64,000 nucleotides of DNA, taken from contig CAYYRC010000014.1 of the NCBI GenBank assembly GCA_964474045.1, positions 1 to 64,000 of the forward strand, written 5' to 3'. Both the position numbers and the translations under genes were made by a program. This DNA is from JACJWR01 sp964474045. GTDB lineage: Bacteria; Actinomycetota; Actinomycetes; S36-B12; UBA10799. Position 1 is the first letter of the stretch; the number at the start of each line of letters is the position of its first letter. Positions 17,755 through 26,479 of the stretch are shown here, in pieces. The notes under the pieces are model-generated. The model was not told the origin of the DNA. It did not search any database and saw nothing but the letters and a program-made list of their open reading frames with translations.

Positions 17755-19568
17755 GGAGGCTGCGCGCCGTAGTGGCGCGGGCCCGGAAGCTGGCGGCCAC
17801 GGCGGGCAGCCATCTGCGGCTGACGTCAGCGACGTCCATGGCCGTGGTCGTCGCCACTGTGCTGGGGAGTCTCGCCAACGCTGCGCTGCTGCTGCCGTCC
17901 GATAACGACCGGAGCCTCCTGCGCGCTGCCGCCCTGGTGCTGGCCGCGGACGCCTTGCTCTTCGCCCCGCTGTTCGCGCTGCGGCTCGCGCTCGGACCCC
18001 GGGCGGACCAGCCCCGTCCGTGGCTGCTGGTCGCGGCGCTGGCGGTCTTGGCGCCCCTGCGCTCGGTGGCCCTCTTCGGGGTGGCGGATGGCGGTGAGGT
18101 CGCGCCGCACATCCTGGTGAACTCAGCGGTGCTGGTGGCCCTGGTCGTGCTCGGCGCGACCGTCCTGGCGGACTCGGTCCGCCAGGAGGTGCGACGCGTC
18201 AACATGATCGCGGCCCTGGACGAGGCTGATGCGGCTGTCCGTGATCGCGTTGACGGGCTGCTGGCGCAGCAGCGCGAGCTGATAGAGGGCGAGGTCAAGG
18301 ACGCGATGCAGCCCGGCATCGAGCAGCTGGCGCAACTTCCTGGACCGACCGCCGTAGCGGAGCTTCGCCAGATCGCCCACGACGTAGTGAGGCCGCTGAG
18401 CCATGACCTGGTGGCGAGCCCGCCGGCCATCGCCTCGCCGCCGGTGCGCGCCCAGGACTATCGCCTGGACCTGCGCCTGCTCGTGGGCGATGCCACCGCG
18501 GCGGGGCGCCTACCCAGCGCGGAACTGGCGCTCTGCCTCTTCGCGCTGCCGGTTGCGTTCTACCTGGCGTTCGGCGACGCCGGGCTGCCGCTGTCGAGGG
18601 CCGTGGTGAGCTCGCTCGTCCTGTGGGGTTCCGCGGTGCTGTTGAACTCCCTCAGCGCGGGTTCGATCGCGCGGCTGGCGGCCGTGCCGCGGGCGCTGGC
18701 AGTCACGGCGGAGCTCGTGGCCCTGGGGCTTGTCCAGTCGTTGCTCGGCATCGCGGTGCTCTTCGATCCCCAGCACTCCCAACGAGGAGCCCTCGTGGCG
18801 CCGGCGCTCACGGTCGTTGTGGGGTGGGTGATCCTGATCGCGAGGTCGGTCGGCCGCACGCATGACGCCACGATCGCGGGCGTCGCTTCGGCCCAGGCCC
18901 GCCTCGACTGGCAGGTGGCCCATGCCAACGCTCGGCTCAGTGCGCTGCGGGGCGCCTTGGCCCGGCAGCTCCACGGACCCGTGCAGGTGTCACTGAACGC
19001 CGGCGCCATCAGGCTCGACCGTGCCACCGCGGCGGGCGAAGACCACATGAGCGCAGACCTGGCCCAGACTGTCGCGGACTCCGTCGTGGAGGCTGTCGCG
19101 GGCCTTGCCGAGGCCCCCGAGATCGTGCGCGACCCCCGCATGGCGCTGGATCGCGTGCGCGTCACCTGGGAGGGTCTGTGCCAGGTGACGCTCGAGGACT
19201 CGAATGGATTGCTCGACGACATCACGACCGATCCCGCGTGCGCGTCGGCAGTCGCCGACATCATCACTGAGTCCTGTTCCGACGCGGTTCGCCATGGAAG
19301 GGCCGAACATGTGTCGATGGCGCTGGCACGCCCTCTCGACGATGTGGTTCGGATCACCGTGACCGATGATGGGACGGGCGGCCTCGGGGGTTCCGGAGGG
19401 TATGGCGGCAGCCCTGGCCTCGGCTCGGCCTTCCTGGACGCCGTCACCCTCGCCTGGTCGCGAACGACCGGCGCGGGCGGGACGGTTCTGACGGCTGATC
19501 TGCCGTTCGGCTGTGCCGGACAGTCCGCTCTCCGGGGCCCGACCGAAGGATTCCGCTCATCGCCTTAG
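17751..19568 (+). CDS. Membrane sensor histidine kinase, atypical H-box
   Basis: The product is 605 residues. ATG 17751 overlaps the regulator stop (ATGA), which indicates translational coupling. About eight hydrophobic helices fall in two groups (residues roughly 25-135 and 255-370), separated by a charged, partly coiled-coil region (ALDEADAAVRDRVDGLLAQQ). The phosphoacceptor site is probably RQLHGPVQVSLNAG, where HGPVQ replaces the usual HDxxGQ-type sequence of HisKA_3 kinases. The ATPase domain shows DIITESCSDAVRHG as the N-box region, TDDGTGG as the G1 box and SPGLGSAFLD as the G2 box. The Asn of the N-box is replaced by Ser/Asp in this reading, so ATP binding may differ from classical kinases. 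The signal is unknown. Confidence 0.85.
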   Translation: MRRLRAVVARARKLAATAGSHLRLTSATSMAVVVATVLGSLANAALLLPSDNDRSLLRAAALVLAADALLFAPLFALRLALGPRADQPRPWLLVAALAVLAPLRSVALFGVADGGEVAPHILVNSAVLVALVVLGATVLADSVRQEVRRVNMIAALDEADAAVRDRVDGLLAQQRELIEGEVKDAMQPGIEQLAQLPGPTAVAELRQIAHDVVRPLSHDLVASPPAIASPPVRAQDYRLDLRLLVGDATAAGRLPSAELALCLFALPVAFYLAFGDAGLPLSRAVVSSLVLWGSAVLLNSLSAGSIARLAAVPRALAVTAELVALGLVQSLLGIAVLFDPQHSQRGALVAPALTVVVGWVILIARSVGRTHDATIAGVASAQARLDWQVAHANARLSALRGALARQLHGPVQVSLNAGAIRLDRATAAGEDHMSADLAQTVADSVVEAVAGLAEAPEIVRDPRMALDRVRVTWEGLCQVTLEDSNGLLDDITTDPACASAVADIITESCSDAVRHGRAEHVSMALARPLDDVVRITVTDDGTGGLGGSGGYGGSPGLGSAFLDAVTLAWSRTTGAGGTVLTADLPFGCAGQSALRGPTEGFRSSP

Positions 19569-19637
19569 TGCCCTCGACGGCGGGGACAGCCTATGCTCGG
19601 GGCGGTCAGAGGGTCGATGGGCATCGACAGCCGACCT

Positions 19638-21770
19638 ATGCGAACGAGGATCATGCAGGCGCAGCAAAGCGATGGGCGACGGGGGTTCCCCACCTATGCG
19701 GCGGTGATGGTTGCCGGCCTGCTCTGTGCCGGTGCCGCCCTTGGGATCGCTCCGGCGATGGCCCCTGCGGCCGAAGTTGCTGTGGCGGCTACGGACACTG
19801 TCACGGCGGTGGTGCAGCCGAACTCCACCTGGTCCAGCGGCTGGTGCGGCGCGATAGCAGTCCGCAACGATGGATCGCGTGGCGTCTCGCCGGCCACCGT
19901 CTCGTTCACACTCCCTGCGGGCGCGACCGTGCGCAACGTCTGGAACGCAGAGGCGGCCACCAGCGGCACGCGCGTGACCCTCGGCCTGCCGGGCGGGGCA
20001 CACGCCCCGCCCGCCGGGGCGTACTCGGCGAGCGGCTTCTGCCTGACCGGCTCGCCTGCGCCTCCGACGTCCCCGGGGTTCACGCTGGCCGAGGGAGGCG
20101 CCGCGGTGGCGGCAGCCCCAGCACCCGGCACGGCCAGTACGCCTGTCGACGGAACGGCACCCACAGCCTCGCCGACGCCAACGGCAACTGCCGCGGAGAC
20201 CCCAAGCAGCAAGGCTGTCCCGACTCCACCACCCCCGTTCACGGCGGTGGCGACTCCGCTCTCCACGCAGGGCAGCTCCATCGTCGATGCCGAGGGCCGC
20301 CCCATCGTCCTGCAGGGAGTCAACTGGTTCGGCTTCGAGACCCACAACCACGCTCCGCACGGGCTGTGGTCCCGGGACTACAAGGACATGCTGGCCCAGA
20401 TCAAGTCCCTGGGGTTCAACACCATCCGGCTGCCCTTCTCGCTCGAGGCGCTGCAGTCCACGTCGACCACGGGGATCGAGTACTCCAACGGGCGCAATGC
20501 CGAGCTGGCCGGGCGCACGCCGCAGGAGGTCATGGACATCATCATCGACGAGGCGGGCCGCCAGGGTCTGATGATCATCCTGGACAACCACTCGCAGACC
20601 GACGACGGCTTCATGGACGACCTCTGGTTCGGACAGGGCGGCTTCAGCGAGGCCGACTGGGTGGCCGTCTGGGAGGCACTGGCGAGTAGGTACGCGGATC
20701 GTCCCAATGTGGTCGCCGCCGACCTCAAGAACGAGCCGCACGGGTCGGCGACCTGGGGGACCGGCTCGGCCACGGACTGGCGCCGGGCCGCCGAGCTGGC
20801 CGGCAACGCGGTGCTGGCGAAGGCGCCGGACTGGCTCATCATCGTCGAGGGCATCGAGAACAAGGTGGCAGGCGGCCAGCAGCTCAACAGCCATTGGTGG
20901 GGCGGCAACCTGGAGGGGGTGCGCTCCAATCCGGTGCGGCTGTCCACACCTGGTCGGGTCGTGTACTCCCCGCACGAATACGGCCCCGGAGTGCACGCCC
21001 AGCCGTGGTTCAGCTCGCCGCAGATGGCCAGCATCCTGGCCGACCGCTGGAACAAGGGATTCGGGTACATCTCCGACGGCGGCACCGCGCCGATCCTCGT
21101 CGGCGAGTTCGGCGGTCGTGACGTTGGCCTCGACACCGTCGAGGGACGCTGGATGCGGCAGTTCGCCGACTACCTGGGCCAGCACGGCACGTCGTGGACC
21201 TTCTGGTCCTGGAACCCCAACTCAGGTGACACCGGGGGTGTGCTGGCCGACGACTGGAAGACGGTCAACGCCGACAAGATGGCGCTGCTGACGTCGCTGC
21301 AGAAGCGCGAGCGCATCGACTTCGGGGGTATCACGGACGCGTCGTCGCCGCCGGCCAGCTCCTCGACGAGCGCGGCGGCAACACCCGCACCGCCGCCGGC
21401 CACCGAGCCGGCCACCGAGTCAGACCCGGCGCCGACCTCGGTCGCCGCCCCGCCAGCGCAGTCCGCCGGCGGGCTCCAGGTGAGCGTCCGGCCGGAATCA
21501 AGCTGGGACACCGGCGGCTGCCGCGCCACCAAGGTGAAGAACGTGACCAAGGCCCCGATCGGCAATTGGACCCTGACCTTCACGCTGGCCCCCGGCACCA
21601 CGATGACGAGTTCCTGGAACGGCACGGCCGCGGTGGCCGGCGCCTCGGTGACGGTCACACCGCCGGCCTGGGCTGCCCAGGTCGCGCCCGGCCAAGAGGT
21701 AGCGGTGTTCGGATTCTGTTTCAGCGGCGGCGGCGAGCCCACCGACGTGCGGGCGACGCCCGTCGGCTGA
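19638..21770 (+). CDS. Secreted GH5 cellulase with N- and C-terminal CBM2-like domains
   Basis: The product is about 710 residues from ATG 19638; ATG 19593 and ATG 19653 are alternatives, and TATGCT near 19592 may be a promoter -10 rather than a start. A signal peptide ends near APAAEVAVAA. An N-terminal CBM2-like domain (STWSSGWCGAIAV to ASGFCLTG) is followed by a Pro/Thr linker, a GH5 catalytic domain (about residues 205-545), a second linker and a C-terminal CBM2-like domain (SSWDTGGCRATKV to VFGFCFSGG). The GH5 acid/base is E366 in DLKNEPHG and the nucleophile is E490 in LVGEFGG. Each CBM has the expected Cys pair. It should cleave beta-1,4-glucan chains outside the cell while bound to cellulose. 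Confidence 0.93.
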   Translation: MRTRIMQAQQSDGRRGFPTYAAVMVAGLLCAGAALGIAPAMAPAAEVAVAATDTVTAVVQPNSTWSSGWCGAIAVRNDGSRGVSPATVSFTLPAGATVRNVWNAEAATSGTRVTLGLPGGAHAPPAGAYSASGFCLTGSPAPPTSPGFTLAEGGAAVAAAPAPGTASTPVDGTAPTASPTPTATAAETPSSKAVPTPPPPFTAVATPLSTQGSSIVDAEGRPIVLQGVNWFGFETHNHAPHGLWSRDYKDMLAQIKSLGFNTIRLPFSLEALQSTSTTGIEYSNGRNAELAGRTPQEVMDIIIDEAGRQGLMIILDNHSQTDDGFMDDLWFGQGGFSEADWVAVWEALASRYADRPNVVAADLKNEPHGSATWGTGSATDWRRAAELAGNAVLAKAPDWLIIVEGIENKVAGGQQLNSHWWGGNLEGVRSNPVRLSTPGRVVYSPHEYGPGVHAQPWFSSPQMASILADRWNKGFGYISDGGTAPILVGEFGGRDVGLDTVEGRWMRQFADYLGQHGTSWTFWSWNPNSGDTGGVLADDWKTVNADKMALLTSLQKRERIDFGGITDASSPPASSSTSAAATPAPPPATEPATESDPAPTSVAAPPAQSAGGLQVSVRPESSWDTGGCRATKVKNVTKAPIGNWTLTFTLAPGTTMTSSWNGTAAVAGASVTVTPPAWAAQVAPGQEVAVFGFCFSGGGEPTDVRATPVG

Positions 21771-21797
21771 ACCCGCCGAATCCCGCTGACTGTCGGA

Positions 21798-21818
21798 TCA
21801 GATGAGGAACCAGATCAT
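21798..21818 (-). CDS. Six-codon mini-ORF behind a strong promoter
   Basis: An ATG at 21818 is preceded by GGGAGG (21826-21831) at 7 nt spacing and opens a frame that reads MIWFLI and then stops with TGA. It sits about 39 bases downstream of the predicted transcription start of the promoter at 21864-21892. It may be a leader peptide, the remnant of a deleted membrane-protein gene, or chance. The transcript would run antisense into the 3' end of the cellulase gene. Confidence 0.3.
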   Translation of the reverse strand: MIWFLI

Positions 21819-21863
21819 GTTCCCGCCTCCCTTCGAATGTGCCTTCCGTAAGGTGATGGCTCA

Positions 21864-21892
21864 ATAGTAGGACGCTGTCCCATAAAAGTCAA
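21864..21892 (-). promoter_or_regulatory. Near-consensus sigma-70-type promoter with embedded palindrome
   Basis: Read on the minus strand, TTGACT (21887-21892) and TACTAT (21864-21869) are separated by exactly 17 bases. The spacer holds the palindrome GGAC-GCT-GTCC (21870-21880), and CTGTCC recurs 22 bases away at 21897-21902, about two helix turns, as expected for a dimeric repressor operator. No full gene follows in the direction of transcription. Confidence 0.6.
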
Positions 21893-21926
21893 GCGCCTGT
21901 CCTGGGTGCATGGCGGGGTGCCCGGG

Positions 21927-23198
21927 TCAGCTGGCGACGGGGCTGCTCGTCGCGGTGGGCGACGCTGGTGGATCGGCTCCTTCGTCGATCTCCCAGATGG
22001 AGCGTGCGACATACGGCGCCTCGACGCCGGTGAAGAGGTCGAGCAGTACCCGCCTGCGGGCCGAGAACGGGCTCGTGACGAGCCCGAAGATCCAGATCGG
22101 GAGGAAGATGACCAACAGGAATGCCCGCACCAGCGCTCCCAGGAAGCCCATCTCGGAGCCCTTGAGGCGGCAGAGCCGAGCCCCGCAGACGACGTCGCCC
22201 ACGGTGCGCCCGGCCGCCGACCAGCTGAGGGCCAGGTACAGGGGCACCAGGCAGAAAGCCATCGCCGCGACGAGGGCGATGAGGCCCTTGGGCAGCTCGC
22301 CGAAGATGGCCGTGAGCAGGCCGAGCAGCGAGCTCACCCCGATGCTCACCAGGAACGCGCCGCCGCCCAGATCGATGGTGGTGGAAAGCACCCGGGTGGC
22401 GACTCCGGCGTCCACCTGGGTGCGGCCGGGTGGCGCCGCCGGGTTGGGCTGGCGCGGCTTGCGCAGCGCGATCCGGCGGACGATGCGCTCGATGACGTCG
22501 TCCAGCCTGGCCAGGACCCGGTGGAAGCGCTCGATGCCGTCCAGGATCATGGCCTGGGACTGCTCGCGGATGAGGGTGCGCACGCGGGGGTCGTCCACGA
22601 TGTCGTCCAACACCCCGGGGACGACCTCTTCATGGATCTTGGGCATGAGCCCGTCCACGATCTGCGGGGCCACGACCGCGATGATGTGCGGCGTCACCCC
22701 GTCCACGACCGCCGGCACCAGCTCCTGCTCCAGGTACGGGCGCATGCCGTCGACGATCTGCGGCACCAGGTCATCCACGAGCTGGGGCGTCGCGCCTGCG
22801 ACCACCGCCGGAACCGTGATGGTGGAGAGCTGCAGCGTCAGATCGTCGAGGACGGTCGGGATGAGCTGGTCGCGCAGATAGGGGGTCAGCCCGTCGACTA
22901 TCGCGGGGATTGACTGCTCGACCAGCTGCGGCGTGGCGCCGGCCACCACGGCGGGCACCGTGACCTCCGCCAGGTGGCCCGTCACGCCGTCCACCAGGGT
23001 GGGGATCGTGTGCTCGATCAGGTACGGCTCGAGCTCCTCCAGGATCTCCCGCGCCGTCGCGTCGCCGATCCCCATGGCCACCTGCCCGGCGCGTCCGACG
23101 GTGGCGTCGAGCGCCCCGCCCACCGCTCGGCGCATGGCACCACCGACGCCGTGCGGGCGGGACCCGGCGCTTCCAGATGGGGCATCCGACGCGGGCAT
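21927..23198 (-). CDS. RDD-family membrane protein with repetitive N-terminal half
   Basis: The product is 423 residues from ATG 23198. Residues about 45-200 consist of roughly nine imperfect 15-18-residue units of the type VPAVVDGxTPxL, with the pair VTVPAVVAGATPQLV occurring twice. Two further hydrophobic regions and an Arg/Asp-containing segment (GVATRVLSTTIDLGGGAFL, then SWSAAGRTVGDVVCGARL and IFLPIWIFGLVTSPFSARRR) match the C-terminal RDD domain of three or so helices. RDD proteins are membrane proteins with mostly unknown function, a few linked to ion transport. The repeats look amphipathic and may form a helical or solenoid rod. It is divergent from the MarR gene, with 72 bases between the starts. 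Confidence 0.75.
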   Translation of the reverse strand: MPASDAPSGSAGSRPHGVGGAMRRAVGGALDATVGRAGQVAMGIGDATAREILEELEPYLIEHTIPTLVDGVTGHLAEVTVPAVVAGATPQLVEQSIPAIVDGLTPYLRDQLIPTVLDDLTLQLSTITVPAVVAGATPQLVDDLVPQIVDGMRPYLEQELVPAVVDGVTPHIIAVVAPQIVDGLMPKIHEEVVPGVLDDIVDDPRVRTLIREQSQAMILDGIERFHRVLARLDDVIERIVRRIALRKPRQPNPAAPPGRTQVDAGVATRVLSTTIDLGGGAFLVSIGVSSLLGLLTAIFGELPKGLIALVAAMAFCLVPLYLALSWSAAGRTVGDVVCGARLCRLKGSEMGFLGALVRAFLLVIFLPIWIFGLVTSPFSARRRVLLDLFTGVEAPYVARSIWEIDEGADPPASPTATSSPVAS

Positions 23199-23256
23199 GC
23201 GCCGACCGTAGTCCAGGTGGGCACCGCCCGAGACGCGACGCGCGGCCGCCGCCGTG

Positions 23257-23270
23257 GCACACTTGTGTGC
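23257..23270. promoter_or_regulatory. Palindromic operator next to the marR start
   Basis: GCACAC-TT-GTGTGC, a perfect 6-bp inverted repeat with a 2-bp centre, abuts the MarR start codon at 23271. Its position between divergent genes fits an autoregulatory MarR binding site. Binding is inferred. Confidence 0.55.
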
Positions 23271-23789
23271 ATGGTGCAAGCAAGTAACTCCGCCGCGGCC
23301 GAGTGGACGGAGGTGCTGGAGGCGCTCTATTCGACCCTCGGCCATCTGCGCAGAATGGCTGCTCCCGGGCCGGTCGACGCCTCCAGCGTCTTCCTGCTCG
23401 ACATGCTGCGCCGATGCGGTGCGGCTCGGCCCGCCGACCTTGCCGCGCGGACCGGGCTGGACCAGTCCACGATCAGCCGGAAGCTGCGATCGCTGGAGTC
23501 CCAGGGCTATCTGCGGCGTCTGCCGGACCCCGCCGACGGCCGCGCCTGGCTGGTCAGCGTCACCGGCGACGGTGCGCTGCTGCTGCGCGACAAGCTCGAC
23601 CGGCTGGGCTCGGAGATGGCCCGGGCGGCCGCCGACTGGAACGAGTCCGACCGTGCGCAGCTGGTGGCGCTGCTTCGCCGCCTCGCCGACGATGCGGCAG
23701 CGTCCGACGGCCACCCGCACCCGCACCACCTCCCGAACGTGAACCCGAACGCGAACGCGACCCCCGAATCTGACAAGGAGAGCGCATGA
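23271..23789 (+). CDS. MarR-family transcriptional regulator
   Basis: The 172-residue product starts at ATG 23271. A helical N-terminus leads into the winged helix: RPADLAARTGLDQSTISRKLRSLESQG is split here as the HTH (DLAARTGL and DQSTISRKLRSL), and the wing is RRLPDPADGRAWLVSVT. The C-terminal helix (RAQLVALLRRLADDAA) forms the dimer interface in this family. The last 30 residues are a low-complexity His/Pro/Asn tail. It overlaps the MFS gene by 4 bases (ATGA), a classic repressor-efflux arrangement, so a small-molecule substrate of the pump probably releases it from the palindrome at 23257. Confidence 0.92.
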   Translation: MVQASNSAAAEWTEVLEALYSTLGHLRRMAAPGPVDASSVFLLDMLRRCGAARPADLAARTGLDQSTISRKLRSLESQGYLRRLPDPADGRAWLVSVTGDGALLLRDKLDRLGSEMARAAADWNESDRAQLVALLRRLADDAAASDGHPHPHHLPNVNPNANATPESDKESA

Positions 23790-25423
23790 GCGCCGACCGG
23801 AATCCCGAGCCGCAGCAGGCCGCCGCGACCGCCGACGCTGCTGGCGGCGGCGCTGCTGGCGGCGGCGACGCGGTGAGCACCTACGTCACCCATCCCAAAC
23901 AGCTCAAGATCATCCTCGGTGCGCTGATGATGACGATGCTGCTCGCCGCCCTCGACCAGACCATCGTGTCCACTGCCCTGCCGACGATCACCAGCGACCT
24001 CGGCGGCCTCAACGAGCTGTCCTGGGTCGTCACCGCCTATCTGCTGACCTCGACGGCGTCGACGCCGCTATGGGGCAAGCTGAGCGACCAGTACGGCCGC
24101 AAACTGACCCTGCAGACCGCCGTTGCGATCTTCGTCATTGGCTCCGCCCTGGCCGGCATGAGCCAGAACATGGCCCAGCTCATCGGCTTCCGGGCGCTTC
24201 AGGGCATCGGCGGCGGCGGGCTCATGGTGCTCATCCTGGCTGTGATCGGCGACATCATCCCGCCGCGCGAGCGGGGCCGCTACATGGGCCTCTTCGGCGC
24301 CGTGTTCGGGGTGGCCTCGGTGGTAGGGCCCCTGCTGGGTGGCGTGTTCACCCAACACCTGTCGTGGCGGTGGATCTTCTACATCAACCTGCCGCTGGGC
24401 ATTGCGGCGTTCATCGTCCTCGGCGCGGTGCTGCACATCCCCGTGCACCACCGCCGCCGCTCGATCGACTGGCTGGGCGCCGGGCTGCTGGTGGCCTCCG
24501 TGACACTCCTGCTGCTCGTGACGGTGTGGGGCGGGCACCAGTACTCCTGGACCTCGCCGACGATCCTCGGCTTGGTGGCCGCGGGCATCGTGGGGCTGCT
24601 GCTGTTCATCTGGCAGGAGCGTCGCGCGCCGGAGCCGATCCTGGACCTGAGCCTGTTCCGATCCCGGGTGTTCAGCCTGACCGCCGCCATCGGGTTCGTC
24701 GTCGGCTTCGCGATGTTCGGCTCCATCGTCTACCTGTCGATCTACCTCCAGGTGATCAACGGCGCCACGCCCACGCAGGCGGGCCTGATGCTCCTGCCGC
24801 TCATGGGAGGCCTGCTGCTGACCTCGGTGGGTTCGGGGCAGATCATCACCCGCACCGGGAAGTACCGTGCGTTCCCGATCGTGGGCACCGCGATCGCAGC
24901 CGTTGGGCTCTACCTGCTCAGCCGGCTCGGGGTCGACACCCCCTACTGGCAGTTCTCGATCGCCGCTTTCGTGCTTGGAGTGGGGCTGGGCTGCGTCATG
25001 CAGGTGCTCGTGCTCATCGTCCAGAACGACGTCGATCCCCAACACATGGGCGCCGCCACGAGTGCCTCGACGTTCTTCCGGATGATCGGTGCGTCGTTCG
25101 GCACCGCCGCGTTCGGCGCCATCTGGACCTCGCGGCTGTCAGTAGAGCTCGAGAAGGCCATGCCCAACATGAGCCTCCCGGCGGGCTCGGCGGACTTCAC
25201 CTCGTCGCTGACCAAGATCCACGAGCTCCCGCCGCCCATCCACGACGCCGTCCTGGGCGCCTTCGCCCGGGCGCTGGATTACACCTTCCTGGTCGCCGTC
25301 CCGATCATGGTGATCGCCCTTGTGCTCAGCCTGTTCATCCCGGAGAAGCCCCTGCGAACGCACCAGAGCGCCGCGCAGGACCTGGCCGACGACGCCGGGG
25401 TGCCGCTGCCGCTGGCCGAGTAG
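23786..25423 (+). CDS. MFS drug-efflux transporter, DHA2 (EmrB/QacA) type
   Basis: The product is 545 residues from ATG 23786, overlapping marR. After a 40-residue Ala/Gly-rich tail come about 14 transmembrane helices, the number typical of the DHA2 family. Diagnostic motifs are LDQTIVSTALPTI in helix 1 (motif D1), GKLSDQYGRK in the first cytoplasmic loop (motif A) and GxxxGPLLGGVF in helix 5 (motif C, here VVGPLLGGVFTQH). These antiporters export toxic or amphipathic compounds in exchange for protons. Co-transcription with marR suggests substrate-induced efflux. The substrate is not deducible. Confidence 0.95.
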   Translation: MSADRNPEPQQAAATADAAGGGAAGGGDAVSTYVTHPKQLKIILGALMMTMLLAALDQTIVSTALPTITSDLGGLNELSWVVTAYLLTSTASTPLWGKLSDQYGRKLTLQTAVAIFVIGSALAGMSQNMAQLIGFRALQGIGGGGLMVLILAVIGDIIPPRERGRYMGLFGAVFGVASVVGPLLGGVFTQHLSWRWIFYINLPLGIAAFIVLGAVLHIPVHHRRRSIDWLGAGLLVASVTLLLLVTVWGGHQYSWTSPTILGLVAAGIVGLLLFIWQERRAPEPILDLSLFRSRVFSLTAAIGFVVGFAMFGSIVYLSIYLQVINGATPTQAGLMLLPLMGGLLLTSVGSGQIITRTGKYRAFPIVGTAIAAVGLYLLSRLGVDTPYWQFSIAAFVLGVGLGCVMQVLVLIVQNDVDPQHMGAATSASTFFRMIGASFGTAAFGAIWTSRLSVELEKAMPNMSLPAGSADFTSSLTKIHELPPPIHDAVLGAFARALDYTFLVAVPIMVIALVLSLFIPEKPLRTHQSAAQDLADDAGVPLPLAE

Positions 25424-25474
25424 CCGACCCGTGCCCGCAGCGCGTCCGGCGCGCGGTTGGGCGATGATGTCGCG

Positions 25475-26401
25475 ATGACGCGATCCGTGTACTACGCAGC
25501 CTTCGGAGCCCCCGACACCCTGACTGTCGGCGACGTCGAGCCCATGCCGATGGGGCCGGACTGCGTCCGCGTGGCGGTCGCGGGGGCGGGCATCAACCCT
25601 GTGGACTACAAGATCGGCCTCGGCTACCTGGCCGGGGCTATCGAGACCTTCTTCCCGCTCGTGACCGGCTGGGACGTGGCCGGCACGGTCACCGAGGCGG
25701 GGCCGGCGGTGCATGCGCTGACGGTGGGCGACCGCGTCTATGGCTATGCGCGGATGGACGTCGTGAAGCACGGCACCGCCGCCGAGCAGGTGGTGCTGCC
25801 GGACCGCCTGCTGGCGCCCGCACCGGAGTCGGTGGACCTGGTGACCGCCGCCGCCGTGCCGCTGACGGGCCTGACGGCGCTGCAACTGGTGCAGCGCATG
25901 GAGATCGTCCCGGGCGAGGTCGTGCTGGTGCACAACGCCGCCGGGGGTGTGGGCCAGTTCGCCGTGCAGCTCGCGCGCCTGGCGGGTGCCCGCGTCATCG
26001 GCACGGCCTCGGTTCGCAACCACGACCATCTGCGCGCCCTGGGCGTGGAGCCCGTGGAGTACGGAGAGGCTCTGGTCGAACAGGTGGGCGAGCTCGCGCC
26101 CGAGGGTGTAGATGTCGTGCTCGACCTTGTGGGCGGCGGTGCGTTGGATCAGTCCGATGGGCTGCTGGCAGACGCCGGGAGGGTGGGCTCCATCGCGGAC
26201 GGCGCGGGCGCCCTAGCCCGCGGCGGCGCGTACGTGTTCGTGCGTCCCTCATCGGCCGGGCTCGCCGAGCTCGCCGGCCTCATCGACGCCGGTCAGCTGT
26301 CGGTGGACGTGGCGGGGACGTACCCGCTCGACCAGGCTGTCGCTGCCTACGAGCGGCTCCAGGAGGGGCACGTCCGGGGCAAGCTCGTGCTCGTCCCGTG
26401 A
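25475..26401 (+). CDS. Zinc-independent quinone oxidoreductase-type MDR protein (NADPH-dependent)
   Basis: The product is 308 residues; ATG 25475 (MTRSVYYAAFG) is preferred to the upstream in-frame start at 25457. It shows the medium-chain dehydrogenase fold: N-terminal GroES-like domain with AGAGINPVDYKIG, then VPLTGLTALQLVQRM and the nucleotide-binding LVHNAAGGVGQFAVQLARLAG. There is no structural-zinc Cys cluster, which fits the quinone oxidoreductase/enoyl reductase branch. It probably reduces an alpha,beta-unsaturated carbonyl or quinone with NADPH in the cytoplasm. It lies 51 nt after the efflux pump and could be read through with it. Confidence 0.9.
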   Translation: MTRSVYYAAFGAPDTLTVGDVEPMPMGPDCVRVAVAGAGINPVDYKIGLGYLAGAIETFFPLVTGWDVAGTVTEAGPAVHALTVGDRVYGYARMDVVKHGTAAEQVVLPDRLLAPAPESVDLVTAAAVPLTGLTALQLVQRMEIVPGEVVLVHNAAGGVGQFAVQLARLAGARVIGTASVRNHDHLRALGVEPVEYGEALVEQVGELAPEGVDVVLDLVGGGALDQSDGLLADAGRVGSIADGAGALARGGAYVFVRPSSAGLAELAGLIDAGQLSVDVAGTYPLDQAVAAYERLQEGHVRGKLVLVP

Positions 26402-26479
26402 CCCAGGCGCCTGACCCGTGCACGGCGTCTGCTGGGCCGTCGGGTCGCGCGGCGCCCTGCTGTCGGGTAAGGATGGGCC

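Noticed and set aside
19593..19637. Upstream ATG 19593 as start of the cellulase
   Set aside because: The ATG lies in TATGCT, a plausible promoter -10, and the added residues do not look like part of a signal peptide. It cannot be fully excluded.
24070..25467. A 465-codon alternative frame inside the DHA2 efflux gene
   Set aside because: It is a frame shadow rich in Arg and Pro; the real frame has all efflux motifs and 14 helices.
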